DNA from: Achromobacter anxifer
GTDB lineage: Bacteria; Pseudomonadota; Gammaproteobacteria; Burkholderiales; Burkholderiaceae_B
Direction of reading: 5' to 3'
Length of the DNA stretch: 64,000 nucleotides
Assembly (NCBI RefSeq): GCF_903652925.1
Contig: NZ_CAHLAR010000014.1
Coordinates: 62,001 to 126,000, forward strand
The notes below the pieces were generated by a model. It was not told where the DNA came from, searched no databases, and worked only from the letters and a program-made list of their open reading frames with translations. A program made the position numbers and the translations under genes. Positions within the stretch are counted from its first letter, which is position 1. The number at the start of each line of letters is the position of its first letter. This document shows positions 20,117-29,350 of this stretch, in pieces.

Positions 20117-20123
20117 TTTTGCC

Positions 20124-20188
20124 GCAGCGGGACGGCCCGCTGCCGCGCGCGGCCACGGGGCCGTCGTGCTTTTTCCGGGGACGGCCCC
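20124..20188 (+). ncRNA. Guanidine-II (mini-ykkC) riboswitch
   Basis: The leader holds the two hallmark hairpins of the class, each with an ACGR tetraloop. Hairpin 1 is GCAGCGGG-ACGG-CCCGCTGC (20124-20143). Hairpin 2 is GGGG-ACGG-CCCC (20177-20188). They are joined by a 33-nt linker. In this class the two loops dimerise around guanidinium and expose the ribosome-binding site. Downstream come a further hairpin (TTGCCGGC / GCCGGCAA, 20191-20211) and then AGGAG at 20221-20225 before the ATG at 20231. The match of loops, stems, position and downstream gene is strong. Confidence 0.92.
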
Positions 20189-20230
20189 TATTGCCGGCGA
20201 CTGGCCGGCAACGCAAGCATAGGAGCCGTC

Positions 20231-20548
20231 ATGACCTGGATCATCCTGGTTCTCGCAGGCCTGTTCGAAATCGTCTGGGCCGTAGGCCTGAAATACACCC
20301 ACGGATTCACCCGCTTCTGGCCATCGGCGATCACCGCCGGCGGCATGGCCATCAGCGTCTGGCTGCTGGCGGTGGCGATGAAATCGCTGCCTCTGGGCAC
20401 GGCCTATGCGGTCTGGGTGGGCATCGGCACGATCGGCGCCTTCGTGGCCGGCATCGTGCTGTTCGGTGAATCGACCAGCTGGATGCGCATCGCCAGCGTG
20501 GCCCTCATCGTGCTCGGCCTGGTCGGCCTGAAGCTGTCCTCGGCCTGA
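20231..20548 (+). CDS. sugE: SMR-family guanidinium/H+ exporter (Gdx/SugE)
   Basis: A 105-residue small multidrug resistance protein with four hydrophobic helices. It starts [20 protein letters not shown], containing the essential membrane glutamate (Glu13) and the Gdx-type FEIVWA context. It also has the [16 protein letters not shown] signature. Gdx-type SMRs exchange guanidinium for protons across the inner membrane. The guanidine-II riboswitch upstream supports this substrate over general drug efflux. ATG 20231 has AGGAG 5 nt upstream, which rules out the longer frame. Confidence 0.94.
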   Translation: MTWIILVLAGLFEIVWAVGLKYTHGFTRFWPSAITAGGMAISVWLLAVAMKSLPLGTAYAVWVGIGTIGAFVAGIVLFGESTSWMRIASVALIVLGLVGLKLSSA

Positions 20549-20572
20549 GGCCCCGGCGGCGGGGCCCGCGGA

Positions 20573-21445
20573 TCAGAAGTCCAGTTCTATCTCGACCTCG
20601 TCGCCAACCTTCAGGCGCGCCCCTGCGGGCGCATCCAGGATGGCGTTCTGGCCAAACACCACGCCGATCTCCAGATTGCGGTAGCCCGCCAGCGTGCGGC
20701 CGGGCTCGTCGTACCGCCGGGCGGTGCGCTGATCGATGTCGGGGATCGAGCAGCGGGTACAGGGCTTGACGAACGCCATCCTGACGCCCGCCGCCGTGAT
20801 CATGGCGGTATGGTCTTCCTCGAAGGCCTCCCATTCGCCCTCGACCACGATATTGGGCCGGAAGCGGTCCATCGGCACCGGCGCCACGCCCTTGGCCTGC
20901 AGCCGGGCATTCAGATCGTCCAGCGAGGCCTGGTTGGCCACCAGCAGCGGAAAGCCGTCGGCAAAACCGAAGCAGTGCTGTCCGGCGAACGGCTCCGCCA
21001 GGTCGGGATGCGCATCCACCCAGCGCGACACCCAGTCGGGCTTGGCGTTGCGTTGCGCGGACGCATCCACCTTGTACAGGCGGCACGGCGTCTTCAGGAA
21101 ATCGGAGAACCACTGCCCGGCCGCCGCGCTTTCGCGCTGGCCGGAGGTGGTGTCGCTCCAGACGGCCACGGACTCGGCCCCCGGTTCCAGTCCCGAGCCG
21201 TCCAGCTCAATATCAAGATCGGGCATGCCGGGCGCGGACAGGCGCAGCGTGTCCGCGGTGAGCGCGGTGCGGATCAGGGCCATGGCGGGCCATTGCCGCT
21301 GCGTCATGAACTTGCCGTCGGCGTCGATCAGCATCCAGCGGCGGTCATGGGCCAGGCCCGCGCGGTCGATGGGCGATTCGCCCAGGTCTATGCCCGCGCA
21401 GGATTTGATCGGATAGATATGCAAGCTGAGTATGCGGGCGGACAT
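20573..21445 (-). CDS. MOSC-domain protein (YcbX/mARC-like)
   Basis: The protein has 290 residues. The MOSC N-terminal beta-barrel begins ILSLHIYPIKSCAGI (about 4-18) with LAHDRRWMLID. The MOSC domain (about 125-285) has DGFPLLVANQASLDDLN, RFRPNIVVEG and the conserved molybdenum-ligand cysteine region VKPCTRCSIPDID. Related YcbX and mARC proteins use molybdenum cofactor to reduce N-hydroxylated compounds. There is no C-terminal ferredoxin domain, so electrons must come from a separate partner. It ends 24 nt from the oppositely oriented exporter gene. Confidence 0.88.
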   Translation of the reverse strand: MSARILSLHIYPIKSCAGIDLGESPIDRAGLAHDRRWMLIDADGKFMTQRQWPAMALIRTALTADTLRLSAPGMPDLDIELDGSGLEPGAESVAVWSDTTSGQRESAAAGQWFSDFLKTPCRLYKVDASAQRNAKPDWVSRWVDAHPDLAEPFAGQHCFGFADGFPLLVANQASLDDLNARLQAKGVAPVPMDRFRPNIVVEGEWEAFEEDHTAMITAAGVRMAFVKPCTRCSIPDIDQRTARRYDEPGRTLAGYRNLEIGVVFGQNAILDAPAGARLKVGDEVEIELDF

Positions 21446-21509
21446 GGCAACCTGGGTTTCAACATGGCGAAGTGCGCAGAGGATAGCAGAGACCCAGCAG
21501 AGACCCGCG

Positions 21510-21539
21510 AAAAAAAGCCCAGGCGATGCCTGGGCTTTT
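21510..21539 (-). terminator. Terminator of the ectoine operon
   Basis: The stem AAAAGCCCAGGC / GCCTGGGCTTTT (21513-21539) has a 3-nt loop and is followed by a T run on the minus strand. It lies 18 nt past the ectD stop. Confidence 0.9.
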
Positions 21540-21556
21540 GCATGGGCGCGGCGGGC

Positions 21557-22483
<927 letters not shown>

Positions 22484-22513
22484 GCGAACCTCCTTGTATC
22501 TCAGGTTTGTCTC

Positions 22514-22918
22514 TCAGGCCGCCTGGGCCTCGGTCTCAGGCAAGGCGTAGACGCCTTCTTTGTCATGCACTTCCTGGCCGGTCAGCGGCGGGTTGAAGAC
22601 GCAGATGACGCGCAGCGGCTCCTTGCCGCCGCACAACCAATGCTCGTCGTGTTCGTTCAGGGCGTAGACCACGCCGGGTCCCAGTTCGTACTTCTTGCCG
22701 TCGGCGATGGTCTCGATGGAACCGTCGCCTTCGATGCACCACACCGCCTCAAGATGGTTCTTGTAGTGGATGTGGGTGCGGCCGCCCGGAAAGATGGTGG
22801 TCTCGTGAAAGGAGAAGCCCATGCCGTCCTTCTTCAGCAGCACGCGGCGGCTGACCCAGGTGTCGGTGCGGACTTCGTCGGCAGTGCCGATCACATCTTT
22901 GACATTGCGTACGATCAT
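22514..22918 (-). CDS. ectC: L-ectoine synthase
   Basis: EctC cyclises N-gamma-acetyl-diaminobutyrate to ectoine. This 134-residue cupin starts MIVRNVKDVIGTADEVRTDT. It carries the metal and substrate region (GMGFSFHETTIFPGGRTHIH, then HLEAVWCIEGDGSIE and LNEHDEHWL). The ATG overlaps the ectB TGA (ATGA), so the two are translationally coupled. Confidence 0.97.
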   Translation of the reverse strand: MIVRNVKDVIGTADEVRTDTWVSRRVLLKKDGMGFSFHETTIFPGGRTHIHYKNHLEAVWCIEGDGSIETIADGKKYELGPGVVYALNEHDEHWLCGGKEPLRVICVFNPPLTGQEVHDKEGVYALPETEAQAA

Positions 22919-24222
22919 TGACGTTTTCCTCCAAATTTCAGGATGCGGGCGGACTGCCCCTCTTCAGCGAGCGCTTCCGCGACGCTGGCCTCGATCACTT
23001 CCAGGCCCTTGCCCAGCAGCTCTTCCTCGATGGTCAGGGCGGGCAGCAGCTTCAGCACCTCATCGTGCGCGCCGGAAGTCTCGATCACCACGCCCTTCTT
23101 GAAGGCGCTCTGCGCGATGCGGTTGGCCAGGGCCGGCGTGGCATTGCAGACCAGCCCCTGGATCAGGCCGCGGCCGCGCACCGACAGGCCGGCGTTGGGA
23201 TAGCTGTGCACCAGGTTTTCCAGCCAGTCGCGCACCTGGCGTTCCTTGCGCTGGATCTCGGCGGTGAAGGCCGTGTTGGCCCAATAGGTTTCCAGGGCCT
23301 GGGCCGCCGTGACGAAAGCCAGGTTGTTGCCGCGGAAGGTGCCGCTGTGGGCGCCGGGTTTCCAGATGTCCAGTTCCGGCTTCATCAGCACCAGCGACAT
23401 CGGCAGGCCGAAGCCGGACAGCGATTTCGACAGGGTGATGATGTCGGGGCGGATGCCGGCGGCTTCGAAGCTGAAGAAGGTGCCGGTGCGGCCGCAGCCG
23501 ACCTGGATGTCGTCCACGATCAGCAGCATGTCGTGACGCTTGCACAGCTTTTCCAGTTCCTTCAGCCAGCGCAGCGTCGCCACGTTGACACCGCCCTCGC
23601 CCTGCACCGTTTCCACGATGACGGCGGCAGGCTTGTCCATGCCGCTGCTGGGATCCTCCAGCATGCGTTCCAGGTAGGCCATGGTGTCCACGTCCGGACC
23701 AAAGTATCCGTCGTAGGGCATGAAGGTGGTGTTGCCCAGCGCATAGCCGGAAGCGTCGCGGAACTTCATGTTGGCGGTCACCGCCAGCGAGCCGCCGCTC
23801 ACGCCATGAAAGCCGTGGGTGAACGAGATGACGTTGGGACGCCCCTTCACCTGGCGCGCGATCTTCAGCGCGGCTTCAACGGCGTTGGTGCCCGTCGGGC
23901 CGGTGAACTGCAAGGTGTATTGCCAGTTGCGCGGCTTGAGCAGCACGCGGTCCACCGTCTCCAGGAAACGCTTCTTCGCGCTGGTGGCCATATCCAGGCC
24001 GTGCACCACGCCGTCCGACTGGACGTACTCCAGCAGCTTTTCCTTGAGAACAGGATTGTTGTGGCCATAGTTCAGCGTGCCGGCGCCGCTGAAGAAATCG
24101 ATGTATTCGGTGCCGTCCTCATCGATCAGGGTCGAGCCCCTGGCCTGGCTGAATATCACGGGGAACGACCGGATGTAGCCCCGTACCTCCGACTCCATCC
24201 GGTCAAAGATTTTCAAGTCCAT
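22915..24222 (-). CDS. ectB: Diaminobutyrate-2-oxoglutarate transaminase
   Basis: EctB makes L-2,4-diaminobutyrate from aspartate semialdehyde, with glutamate as amino donor. The protein has 435 residues of PLP fold type I, class III. It starts MDLKIFDRMESEVRGYIRSF, has FTGPTGTNAVEAALKIAR (phosphate site), the Asp of LLIVDDIQVGCGRTG, and the PLP lysine in ITLSKSLSGFGLP. GGGAGG is 8 nt before the ATG. A 122-nt spacer with an 11-bp imperfect hairpin (24273-24296) separates it from ectA. That hairpin may set mRNA stability. Confidence 0.97.
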   Translation of the reverse strand: MDLKIFDRMESEVRGYIRSFPVIFSQARGSTLIDEDGTEYIDFFSGAGTLNYGHNNPVLKEKLLEYVQSDGVVHGLDMATSAKKRFLETVDRVLLKPRNWQYTLQFTGPTGTNAVEAALKIARQVKGRPNVISFTHGFHGVSGGSLAVTANMKFRDASGYALGNTTFMPYDGYFGPDVDTMAYLERMLEDPSSGMDKPAAVIVETVQGEGGVNVATLRWLKELEKLCKRHDMLLIVDDIQVGCGRTGTFFSFEAAGIRPDIITLSKSLSGFGLPMSLVLMKPELDIWKPGAHSGTFRGNNLAFVTAAQALETYWANTAFTAEIQRKERQVRDWLENLVHSYPNAGLSVRGRGLIQGLVCNATPALANRIAQSAFKKGVVIETSGAHDEVLKLLPALTIEEELLGKGLEVIEASVAEALAEEGQSARILKFGGKRQ

Positions 24223-24344
24223 GATTAATCCTCCCTTTTCATCTCATAAGTGGACGGACGGCCAGAACCCCTCCGGGAGCGCTTGCGCTTCCGGATCGGC
24301 CAACCATCCCGGTATTCGATAAGACCGCTGGGCTTGCGCCGCCC

Positions 24345-24905
24345 CTAGGGGGCAGGCAAGGCGAACGGACCTATCCTCAACAACATCTCGTCGTCGTGGT
24401 CCGCGCCGCCGAACAGTTGCCGGTCGAAGAACGGCTGTTCGGAGACGTGGGCGCCCAGTTCGCCGGCCAGGCCGGCAAAGCTGCGACGCGATGCCTGGTT
24501 GTCAGGCCCCACCGTGGTTTCGAGATAGCGGACATGCTCGAGACCCTTGCGGCGCAAGAGCTCGCGTAGCATGGCGCGGCCCAGTCGATGGCCGCGTGCG
24601 CGGGTGTGCACCGCGACCTGCCAGACAAACAAGGTGTCGGGCCGGTCCGGGATCACGTATGCGGAGATAAAACCGTCGATGCGTCCGCCGGCGCTTTCGG
24701 CCAGGACGCAGGTGTCGCGAAAGTGCTCAGCCTGGAGCAGGTACGCGTAGAGGGAATTCAGGTCGAGCGGCGGGCACTCGGAAATGAGGCGGTGGATGGC
24801 GGCGCCGTCTTTGCGGTCGGGCAGACGCATGTTATGGGTCTGCGCGCTGACCGCCGGCGCCACGGCACTTGAGAGGGTTGGGTTGTCCAGTTCGGCTTTC
24901 TTCAT
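24345..24905 (-). CDS. ectA: Diaminobutyrate acetyltransferase
   Basis: EctA acetylates diaminobutyrate on the gamma nitrogen with acetyl-CoA. The protein has 186 residues of GNAT fold: [19 protein letters not shown] at the domain start, [20 protein letters not shown] (the acetyl-CoA pyrophosphate loop R/Q-x-x-G-x-G/A), and [17 protein letters not shown] tail of about 25 residues precedes the domain. The ATG overlaps the ectR TGA (ATGA). Confidence 0.96.
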   Translation of the reverse strand: MKKAELDNPTLSSAVAPAVSAQTHNMRLPDRKDGAAIHRLISECPPLDLNSLYAYLLQAEHFRDTCVLAESAGGRIDGFISAYVIPDRPDTLFVWQVAVHTRARGHRLGRAMLRELLRRKGLEHVRYLETTVGPDNQASRRSFAGLAGELGAHVSEQPFFDRQLFGGADHDDEMLLRIGPFALPAP

Positions 24906-25450
24906 GCAACGATTCCCGATTCAGGGGGTGCCCCGCCCGTGGGCACTTCAAGGATGGGCGACGACACATCGCCATGCGTGTCGACGGCGGCCTGGCCGTC
25001 CTGTTCCATGAGCGCCACGATGCGCTCCAGGGACAGCGTGATGGTGGCCTGTTCAAGTTCCGGCAAGGCATTGAGCGCGTCCGCCAGATGCTTTTGCAAC
25101 GGCGACGGCGCGCCCTGCGCCAGTTCGCGCCCCGCGTCCGTGGCCGTGACGAATACGATGCGGCGGTCTTCGCGGCCGCGTTCGCGGCGGATCAAGCCCT
25201 TGTCTTCAAGGCGATCCAGGATTCCGACCACGGTGCTGGGACTGACGTGCATTTCGCGGCTGATGGCGGTGGCCGTCATCGGGCCATTGGCGATCACGGT
25301 GCGCAGGCACATCAGTTGCGGCGCGGTGATATGGCTGACCGCCGACAGTTGCCGCGAGTGCAAGGCGATGGAACGCGTGATGCGACGCAAGGCCCGCAGA
25401 ATGCGCAAATCGTATTGCTGTGAAGGATCGGATTTCGCGGCGTCAGTCAT
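24902..25450 (-). CDS. ectR: MarR-family regulator of ectoine synthesis, EctR-like
   Basis: The protein has 182 residues. A winged-helix MarR core covers about 25-150: [40 protein letters not shown] (recognition helix) and [17 protein letters not shown] (wing). EctR-type regulators repress ect operons and respond to osmotic state. Here the regulator is the first gene of the operon, coupled to ectA by ATGA, so it controls its own synthesis together with the pathway. Short inverted half-sites lie in its promoter. Confidence 0.88.
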   Translation of the reverse strand: MTDAAKSDPSQQYDLRILRALRRITRSIALHSRQLSAVSHITAPQLMCLRTVIANGPMTATAISREMHVSPSTVVGILDRLEDKGLIRRERGREDRRIVFVTATDAGRELAQGAPSPLQKHLADALNALPELEQATITLSLERIVALMEQDGQAAVDTHGDVSSPILEVPTGGAPPESGIVA

Positions 25451-25472
25451 GGGGAAAACAAGGTTTGGTGAA

Positions 25473-25517
25473 ATTCATTTCTACACGAATGATATGCGCA
25501 CGATTCATTCCCGTCAA
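25473..25517 (-). promoter_or_regulatory. ectRABCD promoter with candidate EctR half-sites
   Basis: On the minus strand there is -35 TTGACG (25517-25512), a 17-bp spacer, then -10 TATCAT (25494-25489). GAATGA-type half-sites occur three times: TCATTC at 25505-25510, GAATGA at 25487-25492 and TTCATT at 25474-25479. The first two form an inverted repeat across the spacer and -10. Confidence 0.65.
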
Positions 25518-25640
25518 ACAAAAATCCCGTTGCATGCTGTAAGCAAATGAGCGCCGATTTGCAGAGGATCGCGGCGAATTTCAAGGACTTACCGGCGAAA
25601 GGCTCCTCCTTTCCTCACATGGGTTCTAGGGGTAATCCTT

Positions 25641-25692
25641 ATAAAAACATATGTTTTTTTATAAGCCATAGATTTATCATATGTTTTTTATG
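25641..25692 (+). promoter_or_regulatory. AT-rich repeated palindrome upstream of rpiR-like gene
   Basis: A perfect 16-bp palindrome AAAAACATATGTTTTT (25643-25658) is followed by a second partial copy CATATGTTTTTTAT (25679-25692). The repeat distance is 30 bp. This stands out in GC-rich DNA and is a probable operator or autoregulatory site. The second copy overlaps the most upstream possible ATG of the regulator. Confidence 0.5.
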
Positions 25693-26640
25693 GCATTCCC
25701 CGCAGACATGTCCTTGCCGTCCAAGCTCCTTCACACCCTCCAGGAAAAACTGGAACAGCTGCCGCCTGAATTGCAGCGGGCGGCGCACTGGGTCGTGGCG
25801 CATCCCGCCGAGGTGGGGCTGTGGTCGATGCGACGCCAGGCCCAGACCCTGGGCGTGGCGCCGGCAACGATGCTGCGACTGGCGCGCGCGGTCGGATTTT
25901 CCAGCTACGAGGATTTCCGCCAACCGTTCCAGCAGGCCTTGGCGGGACAGGCTTCCCCCGGCTTGCGCGATCGCGCGGCCGCCCTGCAGGCCGCGGCGGG
26001 CGAACCCGCCGAACCCGGCCACGACGTGTTGACCGACTACCAGATCCAGGCCATGAGCTCAGTCTGCGCGCTGAATCCGCCCTCCGCCTTCGACGCGGCG
26101 GTGCAGACCTTGCTGCAAGCCCGCCAGGTCGGCTTCCTGGGCACGCGTTCGGCCTTCGGCATCGCTTTCCAGATGCGTTACGCCTACCAGCTGGTGCGCC
26201 GCAACAGCGTCCTGATCGACGGCCTGGGCGGCGCGCCCGCCGAACAGGCCGACAACCTGGGCGCGGGCGACGCGCTGATCGTCATTTCGCAGGCGCCCTA
26301 TCCCACCGCCACCGTGCAGCTGGCGCGCCAGGCCGCGCAGCGCGGCGTGACGCTCATCGCGCTGACCGACGACCCCTTGTCGCCACTGGCCGTGGAAGCG
26401 CGCCATACCCTGCGCTTCGCGCCGCCGGACCGCGAAGGCGTGCGGGCGCGGCCGGCGCGGCAGGGCCCGGGCTCCTTCTTCCACACCACCGCGGGCCTGC
26501 TGGGCCTGGCCGAGCACCTGATCGCGCGCCTGACCGCGCGCGGCGGCGACGAAGTGCTGAGCCGCCTGACCGAAGTCGAACAACGCCTGCTCAACGACAA
26601 CGTCTACTGGAACGGCGCCCAGCCGCGCCGCCCGGGCTGA
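25681..26640 (+). CDS. RpiR/MurR-family transcriptional regulator
   Basis: Up to 319 residues. The N-terminal RpiR helix-turn-helix covers about 10-88 (LQRAAHWVVAHPAEVGLWSM, then RRQAQTLGVAPATMLRLARA). The SIS sugar-phosphate-isomerase domain covers about 125-270 (VGFLGTRSAFGIAFQMRYAY, ALIVISQAPYPTATV, GVTLIALTDDPLSPLA). RpiR-type regulators usually sense a small phosphorylated or amino-acid-derived effector through SIS. The start is uncertain: ATG at 25681, 25690 and 25708 all lack a clear Shine-Dalgarno, and the last may be correct because the second repeat overlaps the first two. It sits 49 nt before an aminotransferase and probably controls it together with the TRAP genes. Confidence 0.85.
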   Translation: MFFMAFPADMSLPSKLLHTLQEKLEQLPPELQRAAHWVVAHPAEVGLWSMRRQAQTLGVAPATMLRLARAVGFSSYEDFRQPFQQALAGQASPGLRDRAAALQAAAGEPAEPGHDVLTDYQIQAMSSVCALNPPSAFDAAVQTLLQARQVGFLGTRSAFGIAFQMRYAYQLVRRNSVLIDGLGGAPAEQADNLGAGDALIVISQAPYPTATVQLARQAAQRGVTLIALTDDPLSPLAVEARHTLRFAPPDREGVRARPARQGPGSFFHTTAGLLGLAEHLIARLTARGGDEVLSRLTEVEQRLLNDNVYWNGAQPRRPG

Positions 26641-26689
26641 TGCCCGGCCCCGGATTCGCCTTCAACCTACTGCCTTGCGGAATTGCCCC

Positions 26690-28030
26690 ATGAACCCTAC
26701 CCACGTCATGCATCGCTCCTTGCGCCAGACGCCTCCCGTCGCGGTACGCGGCCAGGGCGTATGGGTCTACGACAGCGCCGGCCGCTCCTATATCGACGGC
26801 TCGGGCGGCGCCGCGGTCTCCTGCCTGGGCCACAACCATCCCGACGTCCAGGCCGCCATGCATGCGCAGATCGATGCGCTGTCCTATGCCCACACCAGCT
26901 TCTTCACCACCGAAGTCGCCGAACAGCTGGCGGACCGGCTGGTGGCCGACGCCCCTGAAGGCATCTCCCACGCCTACTTCGTTTCGGGGGGCTCTGAAGC
27001 CGTGGAAGCCGCGCTGAAGATGGCGCGGCAGTATTTCGTGGAAACCGGCCAGCCGCAACGCCGCCACATCGTCGCGCGGCGCCAGAGCTATCACGGCAAC
27101 ACGCTGGGCGCGCTGGCGGTGGGCGGCAACGCCTGGCGCCGCGCGCAGTTCGCGCCGCTGCTGATCGAGGTCGAACACGTTTCGCCCTGCTACGCCTACC
27201 GCGACCAGCGCGAAGGCGAAAGCCCCGAGCAGTACGGCGAGCGCCTGGCGCAGGAGCTGGAGCAGACCTTCGAACGCCTGGGCCCGGACACGGTGATGGC
27301 CTTCGTGGCCGAGCCCGTGGTGGGCGCCACTGCCGGCGCCGTCACCGCGGTGCCGGGCTATTTCCGCCGCATCCGCGAAGTCTGCGACCGCCACGGCGTG
27401 CTGCTGATCGCCGACGAGGTCATGTGCGGCATGGGCCGCACCGGCACGCTGTACGCAGTGGAACAGGAAGGCATCACCCCCGACCTGATCACCATCGCCA
27501 AGGGCCTGGGCGGCGGCTACCAGCCCATCGGCGCGGTGATGGTGCAGCAACGCATCGTGGACGCCATGCAGCAAGGCAGCGGCTTCTTCCAGCACGGCCA
27601 CACCTACCTGGGCCATGCGATCGCCTGCGCGGCCTCGCTGGCCGTGCAGAACGTGATCCGGCGCGACGGCCTGCTGGCGCGCGTGCGCGCCCAGGGCGAG
27701 GGCTTGCGCCAGCGCCTGGAAAGCGCGCTGGGCGCGCATCCGCATGTCGGCGACATCCGCGGCCGCGGCCTCTTCATGGGCATCGAACTGGTGCAGGACC
27801 GCGCCAGCAAGCATACCTTCGACCCCGCGCTGTCGCTGCATGCGCGCATCAAGCGCGAAGCCATGGCCCGCGGCCTGATGGTCTACCCGATGGGCGGCAC
27901 CATCGACGGCCGCCACGGCGACCATGTGCTGCTCGCTCCGCCCTTCATCATCTCCGACGATGAACTGGACCAGTTGACCGAACTTCTGAGCGGCGCCATC
28001 GACGCCGCCATCGCGCAGGCGAGCGCCTAG
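26690..28030 (+). CDS. Class III PLP aminotransferase, substrate unknown
   Basis: The protein has 446 residues of fold type I, class III: MHRSLRQTPPVAVRGQGVWV, SGGSEAVEAALKMARQY (phosphate-binding), SYHGNTLGALAVGG, the Asp of LIADEVMCGMGRTG, and the PLP lysine of LITIAKGLGGGYQPIGAV. Class III enzymes transfer amino groups from distal (omega) positions of amines or amino acids. The adjacent TRAP importer suggests that its substrate is taken up from outside, but nothing in the sequence names it. ATG 26690 was preferred to the upstream non-ATG extension. Confidence 0.9.
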   Translation: MNPTHVMHRSLRQTPPVAVRGQGVWVYDSAGRSYIDGSGGAAVSCLGHNHPDVQAAMHAQIDALSYAHTSFFTTEVAEQLADRLVADAPEGISHAYFVSGGSEAVEAALKMARQYFVETGQPQRRHIVARRQSYHGNTLGALAVGGNAWRRAQFAPLLIEVEHVSPCYAYRDQREGESPEQYGERLAQELEQTFERLGPDTVMAFVAEPVVGATAGAVTAVPGYFRRIREVCDRHGVLLIADEVMCGMGRTGTLYAVEQEGITPDLITIAKGLGGGYQPIGAVMVQQRIVDAMQQGSGFFQHGHTYLGHAIACAASLAVQNVIRRDGLLARVRAQGEGLRQRLESALGAHPHVGDIRGRGLFMGIELVQDRASKHTFDPALSLHARIKREAMARGLMVYPMGGTIDGRHGDHVLLAPPFIISDDELDQLTELLSGAIDAAIAQASA

Positions 28031-28043
28031 CCGCCGCCTGCAA

Positions 28044-28069
28044 GCGCGGCGCAGGGGATTGCGCCGCGC
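28044..28069 (+). other. 10-bp stem-loop after the aminotransferase gene
   Basis: GCGCGGCGCA (28044-28053) pairs perfectly with TGCGCCGCGC (28060-28069) around a 6-nt loop. No T-tract follows. It is more likely an mRNA-stabilising or partial terminating element than a full terminator. Confidence 0.45.
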
Positions 28070-28186
28070 CGCCCGCCTCTCGCGGGCTCGTGATGATACG
28101 CACAGGGCGCTCCGCGGCTCGCGGGGCGCGCCAACCGCCGGCAAAGACCGGCAATATCACGGGGAAAAACCCCAAAAGGAGTTTGC

Positions 28187-29191
28187 ATGACCACGTCCGT
28201 CAAACACCCCTTGGGCCACCGCAACGCCTTGACGCTCGCAGCCGCGGGCCTCGCCACGGCATTGCTGTCCACGGCGCCGGCTCCCGCCGCCGCCCAACAG
28301 AAGTTCGTCAGTATCGGCACGGGCGGCGTCACCGGCGTCTACTATGCCGCTGGCGGCGCCATCTGCCGCCTCGTCAACAAGGACCGTTCCAGCCACGGCA
28401 TCCGCTGCTCGGTCGAATCTACCGGCGGCTCGGTCTTCAACGCCAACACCATCAAGGCCGGCGAGCTCGACCTGGGCGTGGTGCAATCCGACGTGGGCTT
28501 CAATGCCTACAACGGCGAGGGCCAGTTCAAGCAGGCGGGCCCCTTCTCCAAGCTGCGCTCCGTGTTCTCGATCCACCCCGAGCCCTTCACCGTCGTCACC
28601 CGCAAGGAGGCGAACGTCAAGAGCTTCGAAGACCTGAAGGGCAAGCGCTTCAACGTCGGCAACCCCGGCTCCGGCACGCGCGCGTCCATGGAAGAGTTGC
28701 TCGGCACCATGGGTTGGACGCTGAAGGATTTTTCGCTGGCATCCGAGCTGCGCCCCGACGAGCACGGTTCGGCGCTGTGCGACGGCAAGATCGACGGCTT
28801 CTTCTACGGCGTGGGCCACCCCTCCGCCAACATCCAGGACCCCACCACCAGCTGCGGCGCCAAGCTCGTGTCGCTGACCGGCCCGGCGGTGGACAAGCTG
28901 GTCGAGAAGTACCCCTACTACGCCCATGCCACGATTCCGGCCGGACTGTATCCGAACAACCCGGCGGAAACCAAGACCTACGGCGTGACGGCGACCTTCG
29001 TCACCTCGGCCGACGTGCCCGAGGCCACGGTCTACACCGTGGTCAAGGCCGTGTTCGACAACTTCGACGACTTCAAGAAGCTGCACCCCGCCTTCGCCAA
29101 CCTGAAGGCCGCGGACATGGTGAAGAACGGACTGTCGGCGCCGCTGCATCCGGGTGCCGAGAAGTACTTCAAGGAAAAGGGCCTGCTCTGA
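28187..29191 (+). CDS. TAXI-family TRAP transporter substrate receptor
   Basis: A 334-residue periplasmic receptor. A signal peptide of about 36 residues (ending APAAAQQ) is followed by [20 protein letters not shown], the TAXI-family opening, and later by [33 protein letters not shown] and [20 protein letters not shown] receptors deliver a small, often acidic solute to a fused DctQM permease, driven by the sodium or proton gradient. AAGGAG lies 7 nt before the ATG. The permease follows after 159 nt. Confidence 0.93.
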   Translation: MTTSVKHPLGHRNALTLAAAGLATALLSTAPAPAAAQQKFVSIGTGGVTGVYYAAGGAICRLVNKDRSSHGIRCSVESTGGSVFNANTIKAGELDLGVVQSDVGFNAYNGEGQFKQAGPFSKLRSVFSIHPEPFTVVTRKEANVKSFEDLKGKRFNVGNPGSGTRASMEELLGTMGWTLKDFSLASELRPDEHGSALCDGKIDGFFYGVGHPSANIQDPTTSCGAKLVSLTGPAVDKLVEKYPYYAHATIPAGLYPNNPAETKTYGVTATFVTSADVPEATVYTVVKAVFDNFDDFKKLHPAFANLKAADMVKNGLSAPLHPGAEKYFKEKGLL

Positions 29192-29226
29192 GGCTCGGGC
29201 CCTCGGGGCCGCCGTAACGGCCAGCC

Positions 29227-29259
29227 TGCGCGGCCCGGACCCTGGGGTCCGGCCGCGCA
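29227..29259 (+). other. Strong GC stem-loop between TRAP receptor and permease genes
   Basis: A 15-16-bp stem with one bulge (TGCGCGGCC at the left base, GGACCC/GGGTCC near a 2-nt loop) lacks a T-tract. Such hairpins at the 3' end of a receptor gene often stabilise its mRNA and lower permease expression relative to the binding protein. Confidence 0.55.
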
Positions 29260-29350
29260 CGGGCTGCCGGACCTTGCGCTGCATGGCCGCGCGCAAGGAC
29301 ACAACGCGCGCCGCGCCGCCGGCGCGCGCCATGACACGTAGGGGAATTTC

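Noticed and set aside
24273-24296. Riboswitch in the ectA-ectB spacer
   Set aside because: Only a simple imperfect hairpin with a 2-nt loop is present; no motif of a known riboswitch class.
26591-28144. Minus-strand open frame opposite the aminotransferase
   Set aside because: No family signature and fully opposite a class III aminotransferase with all motifs.
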